Assembly: GCF_014280935.1 (NCBI RefSeq)
Contig: NZ_JACLZI010000013.1
Location: forward strand, 1 to 64,000
Direction of reading: 5' to 3'
DNA length: 64,000 nucleotides
Origin: Aquibacillus kalidii
GTDB lineage: Bacteria > Bacillota > Bacilli > Bacillales > Amphibacillaceae
Part shown: piece by piece, positions 1-7,986 of the stretch
Position numbering within the stretch: the stretch's first letter is position 1
Layout: every line of letters begins with the position of its first letter
The notes under the pieces: model-generated
Told to the model about the DNA's origin: nothing
Database searches by the model: none
What the model saw: only the letters and a program-made list of their open reading frames with translations
Translations under genes and position numbers: made by a program

Positions 1-110
1 ACGGAGACTTCTGTGGGAACAGCACGCGTCCGAAGACCCCGGAAGAAGCGTTCTTTGCTGATGAGGAGGCTGAGGCCGTGCCCACGAAAAGCGGAATATT
101 ATGCCGAAGC
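1..110. repeat. Partial copy of a long palindromic intergenic repeat
   Basis: The first ~110 bases are non-coding and GC-richer than their surroundings. Their right end (AAAGCGGAATATTATGCCG followed by AAGCGAG) matches the right end of the repeat at 52473-52594 over about 35 bases. Repeats of this style (CGCTTTCCGTGGG-type hairpins) are dispersed in many Bacillaceae genomes. The left part is cut by the window edge, so the full hairpin cannot be seen. Bases 111-254 hold no gene that I can support. Confidence 0.55.
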
Positions 111-254
111 GAGTGATCGCAACCATCAATTAAGTAAATATAAGAAAATTACTTACTGGTGATTCTATAGAAATTGTGACATAAGCAACAATAGTTATGA
201 AGGAGTATTTATAAAAAGTTATCTATCTTAAAAATGATATTGAGGGGGATCTTA

Positions 255-770
255 TTGAAAGAAAAAATACAGAAAAAGTTATTCCACTTATGGACTGGTG
301 AATGTGTGGCTGCTGTTATGTTTGTTGTACTATGGGTGCTATATGTACCAATGTTTGATTGGGCGGCTGATTACTTAACCCCTCTTCCTACTATTTATGC
401 CTTTTCCTTACTCGAGTTTATCCTGTTACAAGGTGGTCTCTATTGGTATTTAAAATGGAATCACGTAAGAAAAAATCAGAACTATAAGCTATCTACTGAT
501 AAGCTACGAATATTTAGTGTATTTAAAAGAATTAATTTGTTTTTAATAACAATAGGTCTGATTATTTTGTTAGTTGCACTTTACCGTTCTGATATATATA
601 GGGGTTTTTATGCTTTTCTATATGGGTTTGCTGTGGTGGAATACATTAACTATTTTCATATTCGACTTTCCTACATGAGTATAGAGGAGCTTAGAGAATT
701 AATGAAGCAAAAAGGATTCAGACAATCGATACTGGCAAAGGAATTAACGATGTACAGGAAGAAACTATAA
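255..770 (+). CDS. Small integral membrane protein, unknown function
   Basis: A 171-residue protein with about four hydrophobic segments (near residues 15-40, 45-65, 95-115 and 120-135) and a basic, helical C-terminal tail after residue 140. I do not recognise the family. The start is TTG at 255, because GAGGGGGAT at 242-250 lies directly upstream of it, while the in-frame ATG at 234 would overlap that ribosome site and has none of its own. It is upstream of cotO, but a gap of 120 bases suggests separate transcription. Confidence 0.6.
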   Translation: MKEKIQKKLFHLWTGECVAAVMFVVLWVLYVPMFDWAADYLTPLPTIYAFSLLEFILLQGGLYWYLKWNHVRKNQNYKLSTDKLRIFSVFKRINLFLITIGLIILLVALYRSDIYRGFYAFLYGFAVVEYINYFHIRLSYMSIEELRELMKQKGFRQSILAKELTMYRKKL

Positions 771-890
771 AGTTAGTGAATTAGTCGTCAATAAAACCAC
801 CCCGCAAGTCCCAAAAATTATTGGGCACAAATCCTACTATTCTACATATACTGTGGTGAAGAGTTTTGATTACGGGGAGGAAGCCTTTTT

Positions 891-1436
891 ATGAGAAGAC
901 GGAAGAAGTATGAACATAAGCCAATGCTCTATATCCAGCAGCCTAGTCTAGAGCAGCCATCTGCCTCCATGCAAGCTGATTATCGTACACCAAAAAAGAA
1001 AAAGGTAGAAAAACAAGAAAATAAGGATGTACCTAAACATTCTAAATTAAAAAGGGTATTACCGAAATCGCGACCGGTTGAGAAAAAGGAAAAGGATGTT
1101 GTATTAGGAGATGAGGAGGTTGTAGCGGAAGAGCTTGCAGAGAATCAGTTGGAAGAAGTAGAAGAAAGTTCAGATGAAAAGGAACCAAGCGGTGAAGCAT
1201 TTGCAAGGAAGAAGCGGTTTGGAGATATGAGTATTGAGGAAAAGGTCAACTATTTTGTTGGTCTTCCAACGCATGTACCGAAAATGAAGTGTGAGGTTAG
1301 AACAGAAGAAGAAAGGCTAATAGGGGTCATTACTGATTATAAGGATGGGCTTGTCCATATGGCCAGTGTTAAAAGGCCGAACAATCGAGAAATAAATATA
1401 AATGAGATTAAGAGAATAAGATTATTAGGTTTTTAA
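891..1436 (+). CDS. cotO: Spore coat protein CotO family
   Basis: A 181-residue protein with a basic N-terminus (MRRRKKYEHKPMLYIQQP), a long low-complexity Lys/Glu-rich middle (about 30-105), and a conserved C-terminal block (about 110-181) with EKVNYFVGLP and a small beta-rich segment (GVITDYKDGLVHM). This pattern is typical of CotO (YjbX), a morphogenetic protein of the outer coat and crust in B. subtilis. GGGGAGGA precedes the ATG. The gene converges on cotZ with a shared terminator, matching the cotO-cotZ neighbourhood of B. subtilis. Confidence 0.85.
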   Translation: MRRRKKYEHKPMLYIQQPSLEQPSASMQADYRTPKKKKVEKQENKDVPKHSKLKRVLPKSRPVEKKEKDVVLGDEEVVAEELAENQLEEVEESSDEKEPSGEAFARKKRFGDMSIEEKVNYFVGLPTHVPKMKCEVRTEEERLIGVITDYKDGLVHMASVKRPNNREININEIKRIRLLGF

Positions 1437-1446
1437 TAGATGAAAA

Positions 1447-1474
1447 AAAGGGTCTGCTATTTAGCAGACCCTTT
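1447..1474. terminator. Bidirectional terminator between cotO and cotZ
   Basis: A perfect 12-bp inverted repeat (AAAGGGTCTGCT at 1447-1458 and its complement at 1463-1474) with a 4-base loop lies between the convergent stop codons. A-rich and T-rich flanks on the two sides suit termination in both directions. Confidence 0.85.
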
Positions 1475-1487
1475 CTAGGTGAATGGC

Positions 1488-1988
1488 TTACAAATCAAGT
1501 GCACTAATTGCCGGTAAGCAAGTAACGTGGCAGAAGCAGTCTAAATCAACAGTGATGCATACTCCAGTTACTTCAAGGTCCTCAACATCTTGATCTGCTG
1601 GTGATTTCGGATCACAATCATGAGGATCTCTTGCGTCTTCTTCAGAGCGAAGAAGCTCTAGTACGGCACAGTTATCTTCATCTACTGATTTAACGCGGAA
1701 GAAGAAGCTTCCAAATACATTTTCAATTTCTCCACGGCCGTCGCGACCTCTTTCAAGTGGAGCACCGTAACCTTTAAATGGTTTGCAGTCCCCTTTACAA
1801 TAAAGAATTACTGGTACAGTGTCTAAAGTGTTTGCTATTGGTAGAGTGTTGTCACCTAGTAAATCTGAGATAGATTGTTCACAGCTAGTTGTACAGTCAG
1901 CACCTACTAAATCGGTTTGAGCATCTGCAATATCTCTTAGAATATCCGCTACACAGTTTCCAGAATCATAGTTACTTCCACATGCCAT
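1488..1988 (-). CDS. cotZ: Cysteine-rich spore coat protein CotZ/CotY family
   Basis: A 166-residue cysteine-rich protein (about 12 Cys) beginning MACGSNYDSGNCVADILRDI, with a core containing VPVILYCKGDCKPFKGYGA and a Cys-rich C-terminal half ending DCFCHVTCLPAISALDL. CotY and CotZ build the disulfide-linked crust lattice of Bacillus spores. The ATG at 1988 is preferred over an upstream in-frame start at 2030, because AAAGGGG lies 9 bases upstream of it and the protein then starts exactly like family members. A SigK-like promoter lies upstream. Confidence 0.9.
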   Translation of the reverse strand: MACGSNYDSGNCVADILRDIADAQTDLVGADCTTSCEQSISDLLGDNTLPIANTLDTVPVILYCKGDCKPFKGYGAPLERGRDGRGEIENVFGSFFFRVKSVDEDNCAVLELLRSEEDARDPHDCDPKSPADQDVEDLEVTGVCITVDLDCFCHVTCLPAISALDL

Positions 1989-2034
1989 TGTATCTAACCC
2001 CTTTCGAATATTTAATGACTTATTTGTCACTAAC

Positions 2035-2043
2035 TAGAGTATG
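2035..2043 (-). promoter_or_regulatory. Possible SigK -10 element for cotZ
   Basis: On the minus strand this reads CATACTCTA, which fits the SigK -10 consensus CATANNNTA. AC-containing sequence lies about 16 bases further upstream. Position and the late-coat role of cotZ support it; transcription start is not known. Confidence 0.45.
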
Positions 2044-2153
2044 TTCAGATGCACTATTTGTGTGGGCAAATACCAAGACTTGCAAAATTGAGCAAAATGT
2101 CTAGGGAGTCTACCAGAATCGGGCGTATGTCCATGTCACATAGGGGAGTGTCA

Positions 2154-2162
2154 CATACAATA
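2154..2162 (+). promoter_or_regulatory. Possible mother-cell sigma (SigE/SigK) -10 element
   Basis: CATACAATA fits both the SigE -10 (CATACANT) and SigK -10 (CATANNNTA) patterns and lies 38 bases before the start of the small gene at 2200. It suggests that this gene is expressed in the mother cell during sporulation. Confidence 0.4.
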
Positions 2163-2199
2163 TAACGATCAAGTTTTAGAACAAGGGAGTGAGTTTGCT

Positions 2200-2412
2200 A
2201 TGTCAGATAAGAAAAGAAAAGTTATCTACGTAAAAGATCTAGTCATTAAAGCAGAAAATGTACGTATCGAACCACCACGTCCTCCACGTCCGGTTGATCC
2301 TTTCTTCGGGCCTCCAAGAAGAAGAAGAAGGGAAGAGTTGGAAGACAAAGTGGAAGAAGTGGAAGACGTAGAAGACGTAGAAGATGATAAGCATGATCAC
2401 GGTCATGACTAA
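2200..2412 (+). CDS. Small charged protein, possibly sporulation-associated
   Basis: A 70-residue protein. It has a basic start (MSDKKRKVIYVKDLVIKAE), a Pro/Arg-rich middle (PPRPPRPVDPFFGPPRRRRR) and an acidic Glu/Val/Asp tail ending in a His/Asp run (DDKHDHGHD) that could bind metal. AAGGGAGTGAG precedes the ATG. I do not recognise a named family. Its place beside cotZ and the SigE/K-like -10 element upstream suggest a spore coat or crust role, which is inference. Confidence 0.6.
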   Translation: MSDKKRKVIYVKDLVIKAENVRIEPPRPPRPVDPFFGPPRRRRREELEDKVEEVEDVEDVEDDKHDHGHD

Positions 2413-2454
2413 TTGTTTCTATAAGAGTTCGGTTATTCTTAGTATATAGGAAAC

Positions 2455-2487
2455 AAAAAAAGGTAGCTTCCCAGGGCTACCTTTTTT
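2455..2487 (+). terminator. Intrinsic terminator
   Basis: A/T-extended stem (AAAGGTAGC with GGCTACCTTT) around a short loop, followed by a T-run, 43 bases after the stop of the 2200 gene. Confidence 0.8.
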
Positions 2488-2512
2488 CATTATATGGAAG
2501 GGGGAAAGACGA

Positions 2513-2710
2513 ATGAACATTTTTCACAGTCGGATAAGGAAGCATCTAGAGGACATAGGTAAACACGAAAGTAAATTTGAGAACTTTTTTGAACGTCCTG
2601 AGAAAAAGATGGAAAAATTAGATAAGGATAAAATGAAGTTGGATAAAAAATTCAAGGATTTAGAGAAATTTATGGGAGAAGTGGAAAATAATATAGAAGG
2701 AAAGGATTAA
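2513..2710 (+). CDS. Small coiled-coil protein, unknown
   Basis: A 65-residue, highly charged protein predicted to be almost entirely helical, with Lys/Glu/Asp/Leu heptad-like repeats (EKKMEKLDKDKMKLDKKFKDLEKF, here shown as three blocks: EKKMEKLD, KDKMKLDKK, FKDLEKF). A strong GAAGGGGGAAAG ribosome site supports it. No family is recognised. It sits between coat-like genes, so a sporulation role is possible but unproven. Confidence 0.5.
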   Translation: MNIFHSRIRKHLEDIGKHESKFENFFERPEKKMEKLDKDKMKLDKKFKDLEKFMGEVENNIEGKD

Positions 2711-2781
2711 GATGAGGTGAAAACGGGTATATAGTAACTATAATAAACGGTTGATTATTTTACTAAATAGGGGTGTAGTTT

Positions 2782-3054
2782 ATGGGATACATTCTTCCAG
2801 TTGAAAATTACCAATATATGGAGTATCAAAAACGAGTTACGAAAGAGCAACATGATCCTTTTCCGATTGAGAAGTTATATCCAACCTACTTTCATCTGAC
2901 ATACAATGAAGAAAAAAATCAAAAGCAGGAATATCAAGGGAATCCTCGTCAATTTACTAAACAAAAGACTACCCAATCTATTGATGACAAGCTTGTCGAA
3001 AAAATACAAGCAGATTTAACTGGGAAAGGGAAATTATTTAGCGAAAACATATAA
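2782..3054 (+). CDS. Small hypothetical protein
   Basis: A 90-residue soluble protein beginning MGYILPVENYQYMEYQKR, rich in Tyr, Gln and Lys, without signal peptide or membrane segment. TAGGGGTG precedes the ATG. The Tyr/Gln-rich N-terminus resembles small Bacillaceae proteins of unknown function. It is 43 bases upstream of the MBL-fold hydrolase gene and may share its transcript. Confidence 0.55.
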   Translation: MGYILPVENYQYMEYQKRVTKEQHDPFPIEKLYPTYFHLTYNEEKNQKQEYQGNPRQFTKQKTTQSIDDKLVEKIQADLTGKGKLFSENI

Positions 3055-3097
3055 AGTTGTGTTATGTTTATATAAAATCTTGACTAGGAGTTGATTA

Positions 3098-4015
3098 ATG
3101 TTGGATTTTATAGAGCTTAACACAACTTGTTTTTATTTCAAGGGTGCTGTTAATATCGGTTACATTCACCATGAACGACAAGGAATGCTAATTGATGCAG
3201 GTATAGACAAATCAACTATGAAAAAGGTTATAAAACGACTAAAACAACAAGCATTGCCAATAACGCATTTATTTATAACACATGCACATTCTGACCATTT
3301 TGGTGGAGCGCATTACTTACAAGAACAGTATGATATACATACAATTGCTCCAGAGTTAGAAGAAGCAATTATGCGTTATCCTCAATTAGAACCGTTATAT
3401 CTGTTTGGAGGAAATGTTCCTTTACCGTCGTTGCATAACAAATTTTTAGAAGGAAATCCGATCAAAATTGACCAGGTCATTTCTGAAGGGGTCTATGAAA
3501 TAGGTAGCTTTGGTATGGAAACATATTATTTACCGGGGCATAGCTATCACCAGCTAGCTATTAAAGTAGATGGGATTCTTTATGCTGCGGATGTGTACTT
3601 TGGCTTGGAGCAGCTAGCGAAGCATAAGATACCGTTTTTAACGGATGCGCAATTAACATTGGAGAGTTTAGAAAGTATTAAGCTAATCAAATGTGATGGT
3701 GCAGTACCAGGGCATGGAGAGTTTGAAGAGAACTTTTGGAAAACTGTAGATGGAAATATAGCGTACCACCATCAATTACTCACTTGGGTAAAAAAATACA
3801 TGGATAGCCACCATGGTGGTGTAACACATGAAATGATTGTGGCTGACATGTGTTCGGCGTATGAAGTGAACACCAGTAAACTGTCACAATGGCTTCTGTT
3901 CCGAACAACTGTAACGGGTTATCTGTTAGCGCTTGTTAAGCAAAATGTATTGGACCATGCTATTTTAGAAAACAAATGGACTTTCTTTTCAAAAAGAAGG
4001 AGAAGCTTAGAATGA
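3098..4015 (+). CDS. MBL-fold metallo-hydrolase
   Basis: A 305-residue cytoplasmic protein. The zinc-binding HxHxDH motif is visible (THAHSDHFGG, about residues 65-74), followed by a second His (PGHSYH, about 150), an Asp (YAADVYFG, about 165) and a third His (PGHGE, about 210), so both metal sites look complete. The C-terminal ~70 residues form an added helical region. The substrate cannot be told; hydrolysis of thioesters or other esters (glyoxalase II-like) is typical. TAGGAG precedes the ATG. Confidence 0.85.
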   Translation: MLDFIELNTTCFYFKGAVNIGYIHHERQGMLIDAGIDKSTMKKVIKRLKQQALPITHLFITHAHSDHFGGAHYLQEQYDIHTIAPELEEAIMRYPQLEPLYLFGGNVPLPSLHNKFLEGNPIKIDQVISEGVYEIGSFGMETYYLPGHSYHQLAIKVDGILYAADVYFGLEQLAKHKIPFLTDAQLTLESLESIKLIKCDGAVPGHGEFEENFWKTVDGNIAYHHQLLTWVKKYMDSHHGGVTHEMIVADMCSAYEVNTSKLSQWLLFRTTVTGYLLALVKQNVLDHAILENKWTFFSKRRRSLE

Positions 4016-4042
4016 TTGTACATACAAAGCTTCTCCTTCTTT
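3993..4042. terminator. Hairpin inside the overlapping 3' ends of two convergent genes
   Basis: A perfect 16-bp inverted repeat (AAAGAAGGAGAAGCTT at 3993-4008 and its complement at 4027-4042) with an 18-base loop. Each arm lies in the last codons of one gene: the MBL hydrolase stops at 4015 and the DUF421 gene at 4007, so the coding regions overlap by 9 bases. It probably works as a bidirectional terminator or transcript-stabilising hairpin. Confidence 0.7.
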
Positions 4043-4684
4043 ATATTCTGCATAAAACACATCTTTATGGCTGCTCACCTTTTGTTTTTTTAGTTCATTA
4101 TCTAACCATTGCCAATCTCTATTTATCTCTTGTAAATTATCATTAATTATTTCTCCGTCATTAATTAATGCTAATGGCATGACAACTTTCTCTTCCTTCA
4201 ACTTTAGATCTTGTCTGGTAGGGGACTGGTCTAATGACTTTTTCAATACAGAAATGGTCCCATCTGTTTCTAAAACGGCATAGTCTACTTCTTGAACTGA
4301 AAATGCTCCCTTAGCTCGCAGAAGGTGTAGAAGTTGATTAATATCCAACCTTGATTTGGCCATTGCTTCGCGTTGTAACTTTCCTTTGTGAATAATAATC
4401 GACGGTTTTCCTTCTAACAAGGTTCTAGTCCGTTTAAATTTTTGTGTAAGCATTTCTGTAATAAATAATAATGTTCCCCATAAAAATACCGCATAACCAA
4501 TCTCAAAAACTCCTACCTTATCATCAAATAAAGCATTTCCAACTAGCTCACCAAGAATTAAGGCTGAAATAAAATCAAAAGCGGTTAACTGTCTAATTTG
4601 TGTCTTACCTAAGACTTTCGTAATCACAAATAAAATAAAAAAACCGAACAATGTTTCTACTAAAATAGGCATTGCATTTTCCAT
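4007..4684 (-). CDS. DUF421 (YetF-type) membrane protein
   Basis: A 225-residue protein with three N-terminal membrane helices (about 7-80) and a cytoplasmic C-terminal part with the DUF421 pattern GKPSIIIHKGKLQREAMAKSR...DINQLLHLLRAKGAFSVQEV. Members are homologous to YetF/YdfS/YrbG of B. subtilis, whose biochemical role is poorly known; some are linked to the spore membrane. The start at 4684 has AAAGGAAGG 8 bases upstream; an earlier in-frame start at 4735 has no such site. A second DUF421 protein is at 45035. Confidence 0.8.
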   Translation of the reverse strand: MENAMPILVETLFGFFILFVITKVLGKTQIRQLTAFDFISALILGELVGNALFDDKVGVFEIGYAVFLWGTLLFITEMLTQKFKRTRTLLEGKPSIIIHKGKLQREAMAKSRLDINQLLHLLRAKGAFSVQEVDYAVLETDGTISVLKKSLDQSPTRQDLKLKEEKVVMPLALINDGEIINDNLQEINRDWQWLDNELKKQKVSSHKDVFYAEYKEGEALYVQSF

Positions 4685-4786
4685 GAAAATAACCTTCCTT
4701 TTTTCATAACTCTCTCTCCATGATTGACAACACAATGCCTATTCATACAAAACAATTTGATTTATATAAAAAACGATTGCCAAGGG

Positions 4787-5224
4787 CTACTTGGCAACCG
4801 GGGTGATTATTTTTTGCATGGTTACGTGAGGAATACCTGCATCCATAAATTCATCTGAGATCGTTTCGTAACCAATTGATTTATAGAATGCCTCTGCGTG
4901 TGTTTGAGCATTTAGCTTAGCCTTTGCAAGTCCTCTGCGTGAAATTTCTACTTCCATTTCTTTCATCAGTTGTTTACCTAATGACTTTCCTCTAAATTCT
5001 TTTAGTACACAGACTCGTTCTAATTTCCCGTAGCCATCAACAAGGCGTAATCGGCTAGCGGCTACAGGTCGGTTGTCCTCATATCCGACAAAATGAATCG
5101 CCTCGTTTTCCAGTTCATCAATCTCTAATTCAGGAGGAACCTTTTGTTCTTCCACAAATACTGTTTTTCTCACGTAATAGGCATCTTGCTGTATTTTATC
5201 TGTATCTACAATCATAATTTTCAT
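4787..5224 (-). CDS. yjcF: GNAT N-acetyltransferase, YjcF family
   Basis: A 145-residue GNAT-fold enzyme. The N-terminal motif VRKTVFVEEQKVPPELEID and the acetyl-CoA loop (CVLKEFRGKSLGKQLM, about 70-85, containing the R/Q-x-x-G-x-G/A-type segment RGKSLG) are typical of YjcF. The acceptor is unknown. It is the last gene of a yjcH-yjcG-yjcF series on the minus strand, 17 bases after yjcG, as in B. subtilis. Confidence 0.8.
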   Translation of the reverse strand: MKIMIVDTDKIQQDAYYVRKTVFVEEQKVPPELEIDELENEAIHFVGYEDNRPVAASRLRLVDGYGKLERVCVLKEFRGKSLGKQLMKEMEVEISRRGLAKAKLNAQTHAEAFYKSIGYETISDEFMDAGIPHVTMQKIITPVAK

Positions 5225-5241
5225 AGGTTAAACTTTGCTCC

Positions 5242-5754
5242 TTAGTTGCTAAATCTAAATGTTTCATATACAGTCCATGCGCCGTTTTCTAATTGATACA
5301 TAAGTTGGAACCGATCAGCCGTTTCTTCCATATTAAATTCCTGTATCTTCAAACTTCCAAAAACATCAGAAAATTCATCATCAGACATTTTTTGCCCAAT
5401 TGTAATGTGAGGGACGAAGGCAAAAGATTGTTCGCTCTCAAGCTTTCCTTGATGTAGGCGCTCGTTTAAGTTAATTAACTCAGTGACAGGCTCCACTTTT
5501 AAATAAATGGTTTTGGTGACAGGCGAAAAGGAACTTACTTTGTTCACTTCTATAGGGAATGGTTTTGTATTCTCAGCTACTCTTTTTAATTCTGCAAGAA
5601 CAGCATCTAACTCCTCATTGTCCTTAATCTCAAATGATTCTTTTAAAGTAATATGAGGCGGAATTAACGCATAGTGAGGGTCGTAACGCATCCGATAAGA
5701 ATTAGCTACGTCCTGTATTTCTTTGGATGGAAATATCGCAACACCATATTTCAT
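5242..5754 (-). CDS. yjcG: 2'-5' RNA ligase / cyclic phosphodiesterase family protein YjcG
   Basis: A 170-residue protein of the 2H phosphoesterase superfamily. Two HxT motifs are present: PPHITL (about 31-36) and VPHITIG (about 113-119). The start MKYGVAIFPSKEIQDVANSYRMRYDP is characteristic of YjcG. The natural substrate is unknown. It lies between yjcH and yjcF, and AGGAGG-type sequence (rc of CCTCC at 5761-5765) precedes the ATG. Confidence 0.85.
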   Translation of the reverse strand: MKYGVAIFPSKEIQDVANSYRMRYDPHYALIPPHITLKESFEIKDNEELDAVLAELKRVAENTKPFPIEVNKVSSFSPVTKTIYLKVEPVTELINLNERLHQGKLESEQSFAFVPHITIGQKMSDDEFSDVFGSLKIQEFNMEETADRFQLMYQLENGAWTVYETFRFSN

Positions 5755-5841
5755 GGTAATCCTCCTTTTTAATATAGAAATTTATCAACTACTTATTTAT
5801 TGTATTATAACAAAAATTATCTAGAAATTTACTTCTGTTAC

Positions 5842-6564
5842 TTAACTCAACATTAATCGTAAGGCGCGAGGTAAATCTGGTTGCCAATATTTCCAGGAGT
5901 GATGCCCATCAAATTCATGATAGGTGTATTCGCAATTTCTGTCGTGCAATTGATCGGCAAGTAGTCGATTTGGTGTTAAGAAATCTTGAACAACCCCTGA
6001 AGTCGTTCTTACATCTGTCTCTTCATTTCCAATTGTATGATAGATGGAAAGTGATTCCAAGTTATGAGAATCGGCAAGTAGGTTCATTACTTTTTGATCA
6101 ACGTAAGGGGATTGCATAATCACTTTTCCAAAAGTATGAGGGAATTGCAAGGCCGTCATAAATGCTAATGTACCAGCCAATGAATCTCCCATAATAGTTC
6201 GTGAACTAGCCATTTGGTGGGTGGGTAGTTCACTGTCCAAAAATGGAATCACTTCTTTTAATAAGAATTGAATGTAAGCAGATTGTTTCGATCCATTGGG
6301 ATGATACTTGTTTTGACGATCATTCTTGTCGTTATAGTGAATACCGACAAAGATAGTCGGTTCAATCTCGGCTTCATCGTGAAGTTGATCGCTTAAAGTC
6401 GCAATTCTGCCTAGTTGGAAGTAATCATTTCCATCTTGCATAAGACATATTTGGTATTTCATCATAGGGGTAAAAGCTTCTGGCTGATACCACTTTATTG
6501 TAATCACTTCGTTCAAGTAGCTACTATGTATTTCTGTGTCTAACATTTTTCCCTTTCTCTTCAC
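5842..6564 (-). CDS. yjcH: Esterase-like alpha/beta hydrolase, YjcH family
   Basis: A 240-residue protein of the Esterase D / enterochelin-esterase-like family. The nucleophile elbow is GDSLAGT (Ser near residue 125), with a catalytic His near the end (DGHHSWKYW). The GTG at 6564 is chosen because GGTTGAGGTG lies 6 bases upstream; an in-frame extension to 6642 lacks a ribosome site. It is the first gene of yjcH-G-F and is transcribed away from the SDR gene at 6744. Confidence 0.8.
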   Translation of the reverse strand: MKRKGKMLDTEIHSSYLNEVITIKWYQPEAFTPMMKYQICLMQDGNDYFQLGRIATLSDQLHDEAEIEPTIFVGIHYNDKNDRQNKYHPNGSKQSAYIQFLLKEVIPFLDSELPTHQMASSRTIMGDSLAGTLAFMTALQFPHTFGKVIMQSPYVDQKVMNLLADSHNLESLSIYHTIGNEETDVRTTSGVVQDFLTPNRLLADQLHDRNCEYTYHEFDGHHSWKYWQPDLPRALRLMLS

Positions 6565-6743
6565 ATTTAACACCTCAACCTTCTCTTTCCATCCTATTTT
6601 ATCATATTTAGAACCAGTACGTTTTGGGAGTTGTCGACACATTGTAAGGATGCCATCCTTTGTTTCTATGTTATTTTTTTCTTGTTATTTCAACATTGAT
6701 CATGCATGCTTGGGTAGGAATTAGTCTAGTAGGGGGAATAGGT

Positions 6744-7592
6744 TTGAGGCGGTGGGCAGTTGTTACAGGTGCGTCCAGTGGATTTGGACTTTTGACAACA
6801 ATTGAGTTAGCTAAACAAGGTTTTGATGTGTTGGCAACGATGCGTTCTGTAGAAAAGGCATCGATTTACAGTACATTCATAGAAAAGAGTGAATGGTTAA
6901 ATCGTATTCATCCTTTTAGAGTAGATGTGACGAATCAGAACACAATAATGGAATTGAAGAAAAAGATAGAAAGTATCGGAAGATTGGATGTACTCGTCAA
7001 CAATGCAGGATTTGCTATAGGTGGCTTTGCGGAGGAAATTGAAATAGCTGACTATCGTAAGCAATTTGAGACAAACGTGTTCGGTTTAATGGCAGTAACA
7101 CAAGCGTTGTTACCAATTATGCGCGCGCAGCAACAGGGTAAGATTATTAATATAAGTAGTGTTAGTGGGCGAGTAGCCTTTCCTGGATTATCACCTTATG
7201 TGTCCTCCAAACATGCTCTTGAAGGATATTCTGAGAGTCTTCGTCTTGAACTGAAACCATTTGGTATTCAGGTGGCGTTAGTAGAACCAGGATCATATAG
7301 TACTAATATTTGGTCAACCGGAATGGAAGTGGCGCAAAAGAAAGATGGCGAAACTCCGTATCAGTTCTATCTGGAGTCAATAATGTCTAACCTTGAATCA
7401 GGAAAAGAAAAACATGGTGATCCACGTCAAGTTGCAAAACTGATAGTTAATCTCGCTACTAAGAAACAATGGAAGAAGTTACGTTATCCAATTGGAAGGA
7501 ATTTACGATTACTTCTTTTGGTAAAGCAAGTTATACCGTGGAGCTGGTGGGAGAAAATAGTGCTAAGCACAATAGTAGGTAGAAAAAAATAG
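6744..7592 (+). CDS. Short-chain dehydrogenase/reductase (classical SDR)
   Basis: A 282-residue NAD(P)-dependent oxidoreductase. The Rossmann motif TGASSGFG (about 8-15), NNAG (about 85-88), the catalytic Ser (NISSVSG, about 135) and YVSSK (Tyr-x3-Lys, about 150-154) are all intact. The substrate is unknown. The TTG at 6744 is preferred: AGGGGGA lies 6 bases upstream and the protein then opens directly with the Rossmann strand, whereas the upstream extension is hydrophobic and lacks a ribosome site. Confidence 0.85.
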   Translation: MRRWAVVTGASSGFGLLTTIELAKQGFDVLATMRSVEKASIYSTFIEKSEWLNRIHPFRVDVTNQNTIMELKKKIESIGRLDVLVNNAGFAIGGFAEEIEIADYRKQFETNVFGLMAVTQALLPIMRAQQQGKIINISSVSGRVAFPGLSPYVSSKHALEGYSESLRLELKPFGIQVALVEPGSYSTNIWSTGMEVAQKKDGETPYQFYLESIMSNLESGKEKHGDPRQVAKLIVNLATKKQWKKLRYPIGRNLRLLLLVKQVIPWSWWEKIVLSTIVGRKK

Positions 7593-7666
7593 ATATTATA
7601 TTTAGCATATGTGTATTATAATAGTGCTAGTAGTAAAGATGAATTTGTAGAGGAGATAGACCATCC

Positions 7667-7858
7667 ATGTCTAATTTAGATAATAGTACTGAGGAAAAGA
7701 AGTTAACGACACAAGAAATAATTAAACAGCAGCTGGAGAGAAAGAAGCAAGCACAGAAAAACAACGGGCAACAGAAGAACGCTCTTGGTTCCAGTCAGCG
7801 TATGAAAAGTCAGCAAACAAAGAAAGCTAGTAATACACGAAGAAAAATGGGTAGTTAA
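7667..7858 (+). CDS. Small basic hydrophilic protein, unknown
   Basis: A 63-residue, Gln/Lys/Asn-rich protein (LTTQEIIKQQLERKKQAQ near residues 13-30; basic C-terminal tail NTRRKMGS), with no membrane segment and low complexity. GAGGAGAT lies 11 bases before the ATG. An intrinsic terminator follows directly, so it is a monocistronic gene. Function not recognised. Confidence 0.6.
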   Translation: MSNLDNSTEEKKLTTQEIIKQQLERKKQAQKNNGQQKNALGSSQRMKSQQTKKASNTRRKMGS

Positions 7859-7866
7859 TTAGAAAA

Positions 7867-7904
7867 AGGAACACCTCAAAATAATGGAGGCGTTCCTTTT
7901 TTTG
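7867..7904 (+). terminator. Intrinsic terminator
   Basis: AGGAACACCTC (7867-7877) pairs with GAGGCGTTCCT (7887-7897), one A-C mismatch, followed by a run of seven T. Confidence 0.85.
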
Positions 7905-7986
7905 TTAAAACTATTTTGACGAATATATTTAATAAGAATGGTACTTCAGAAAACTAGAATTATTTAATTCAAAGAAATGATCTAAA

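Noticed and set aside
1889-2104. Plus-strand ORF opposite the start of cotZ
   Set aside because: Antisense shadow of the Cys-rich coat gene; no ribosome site.
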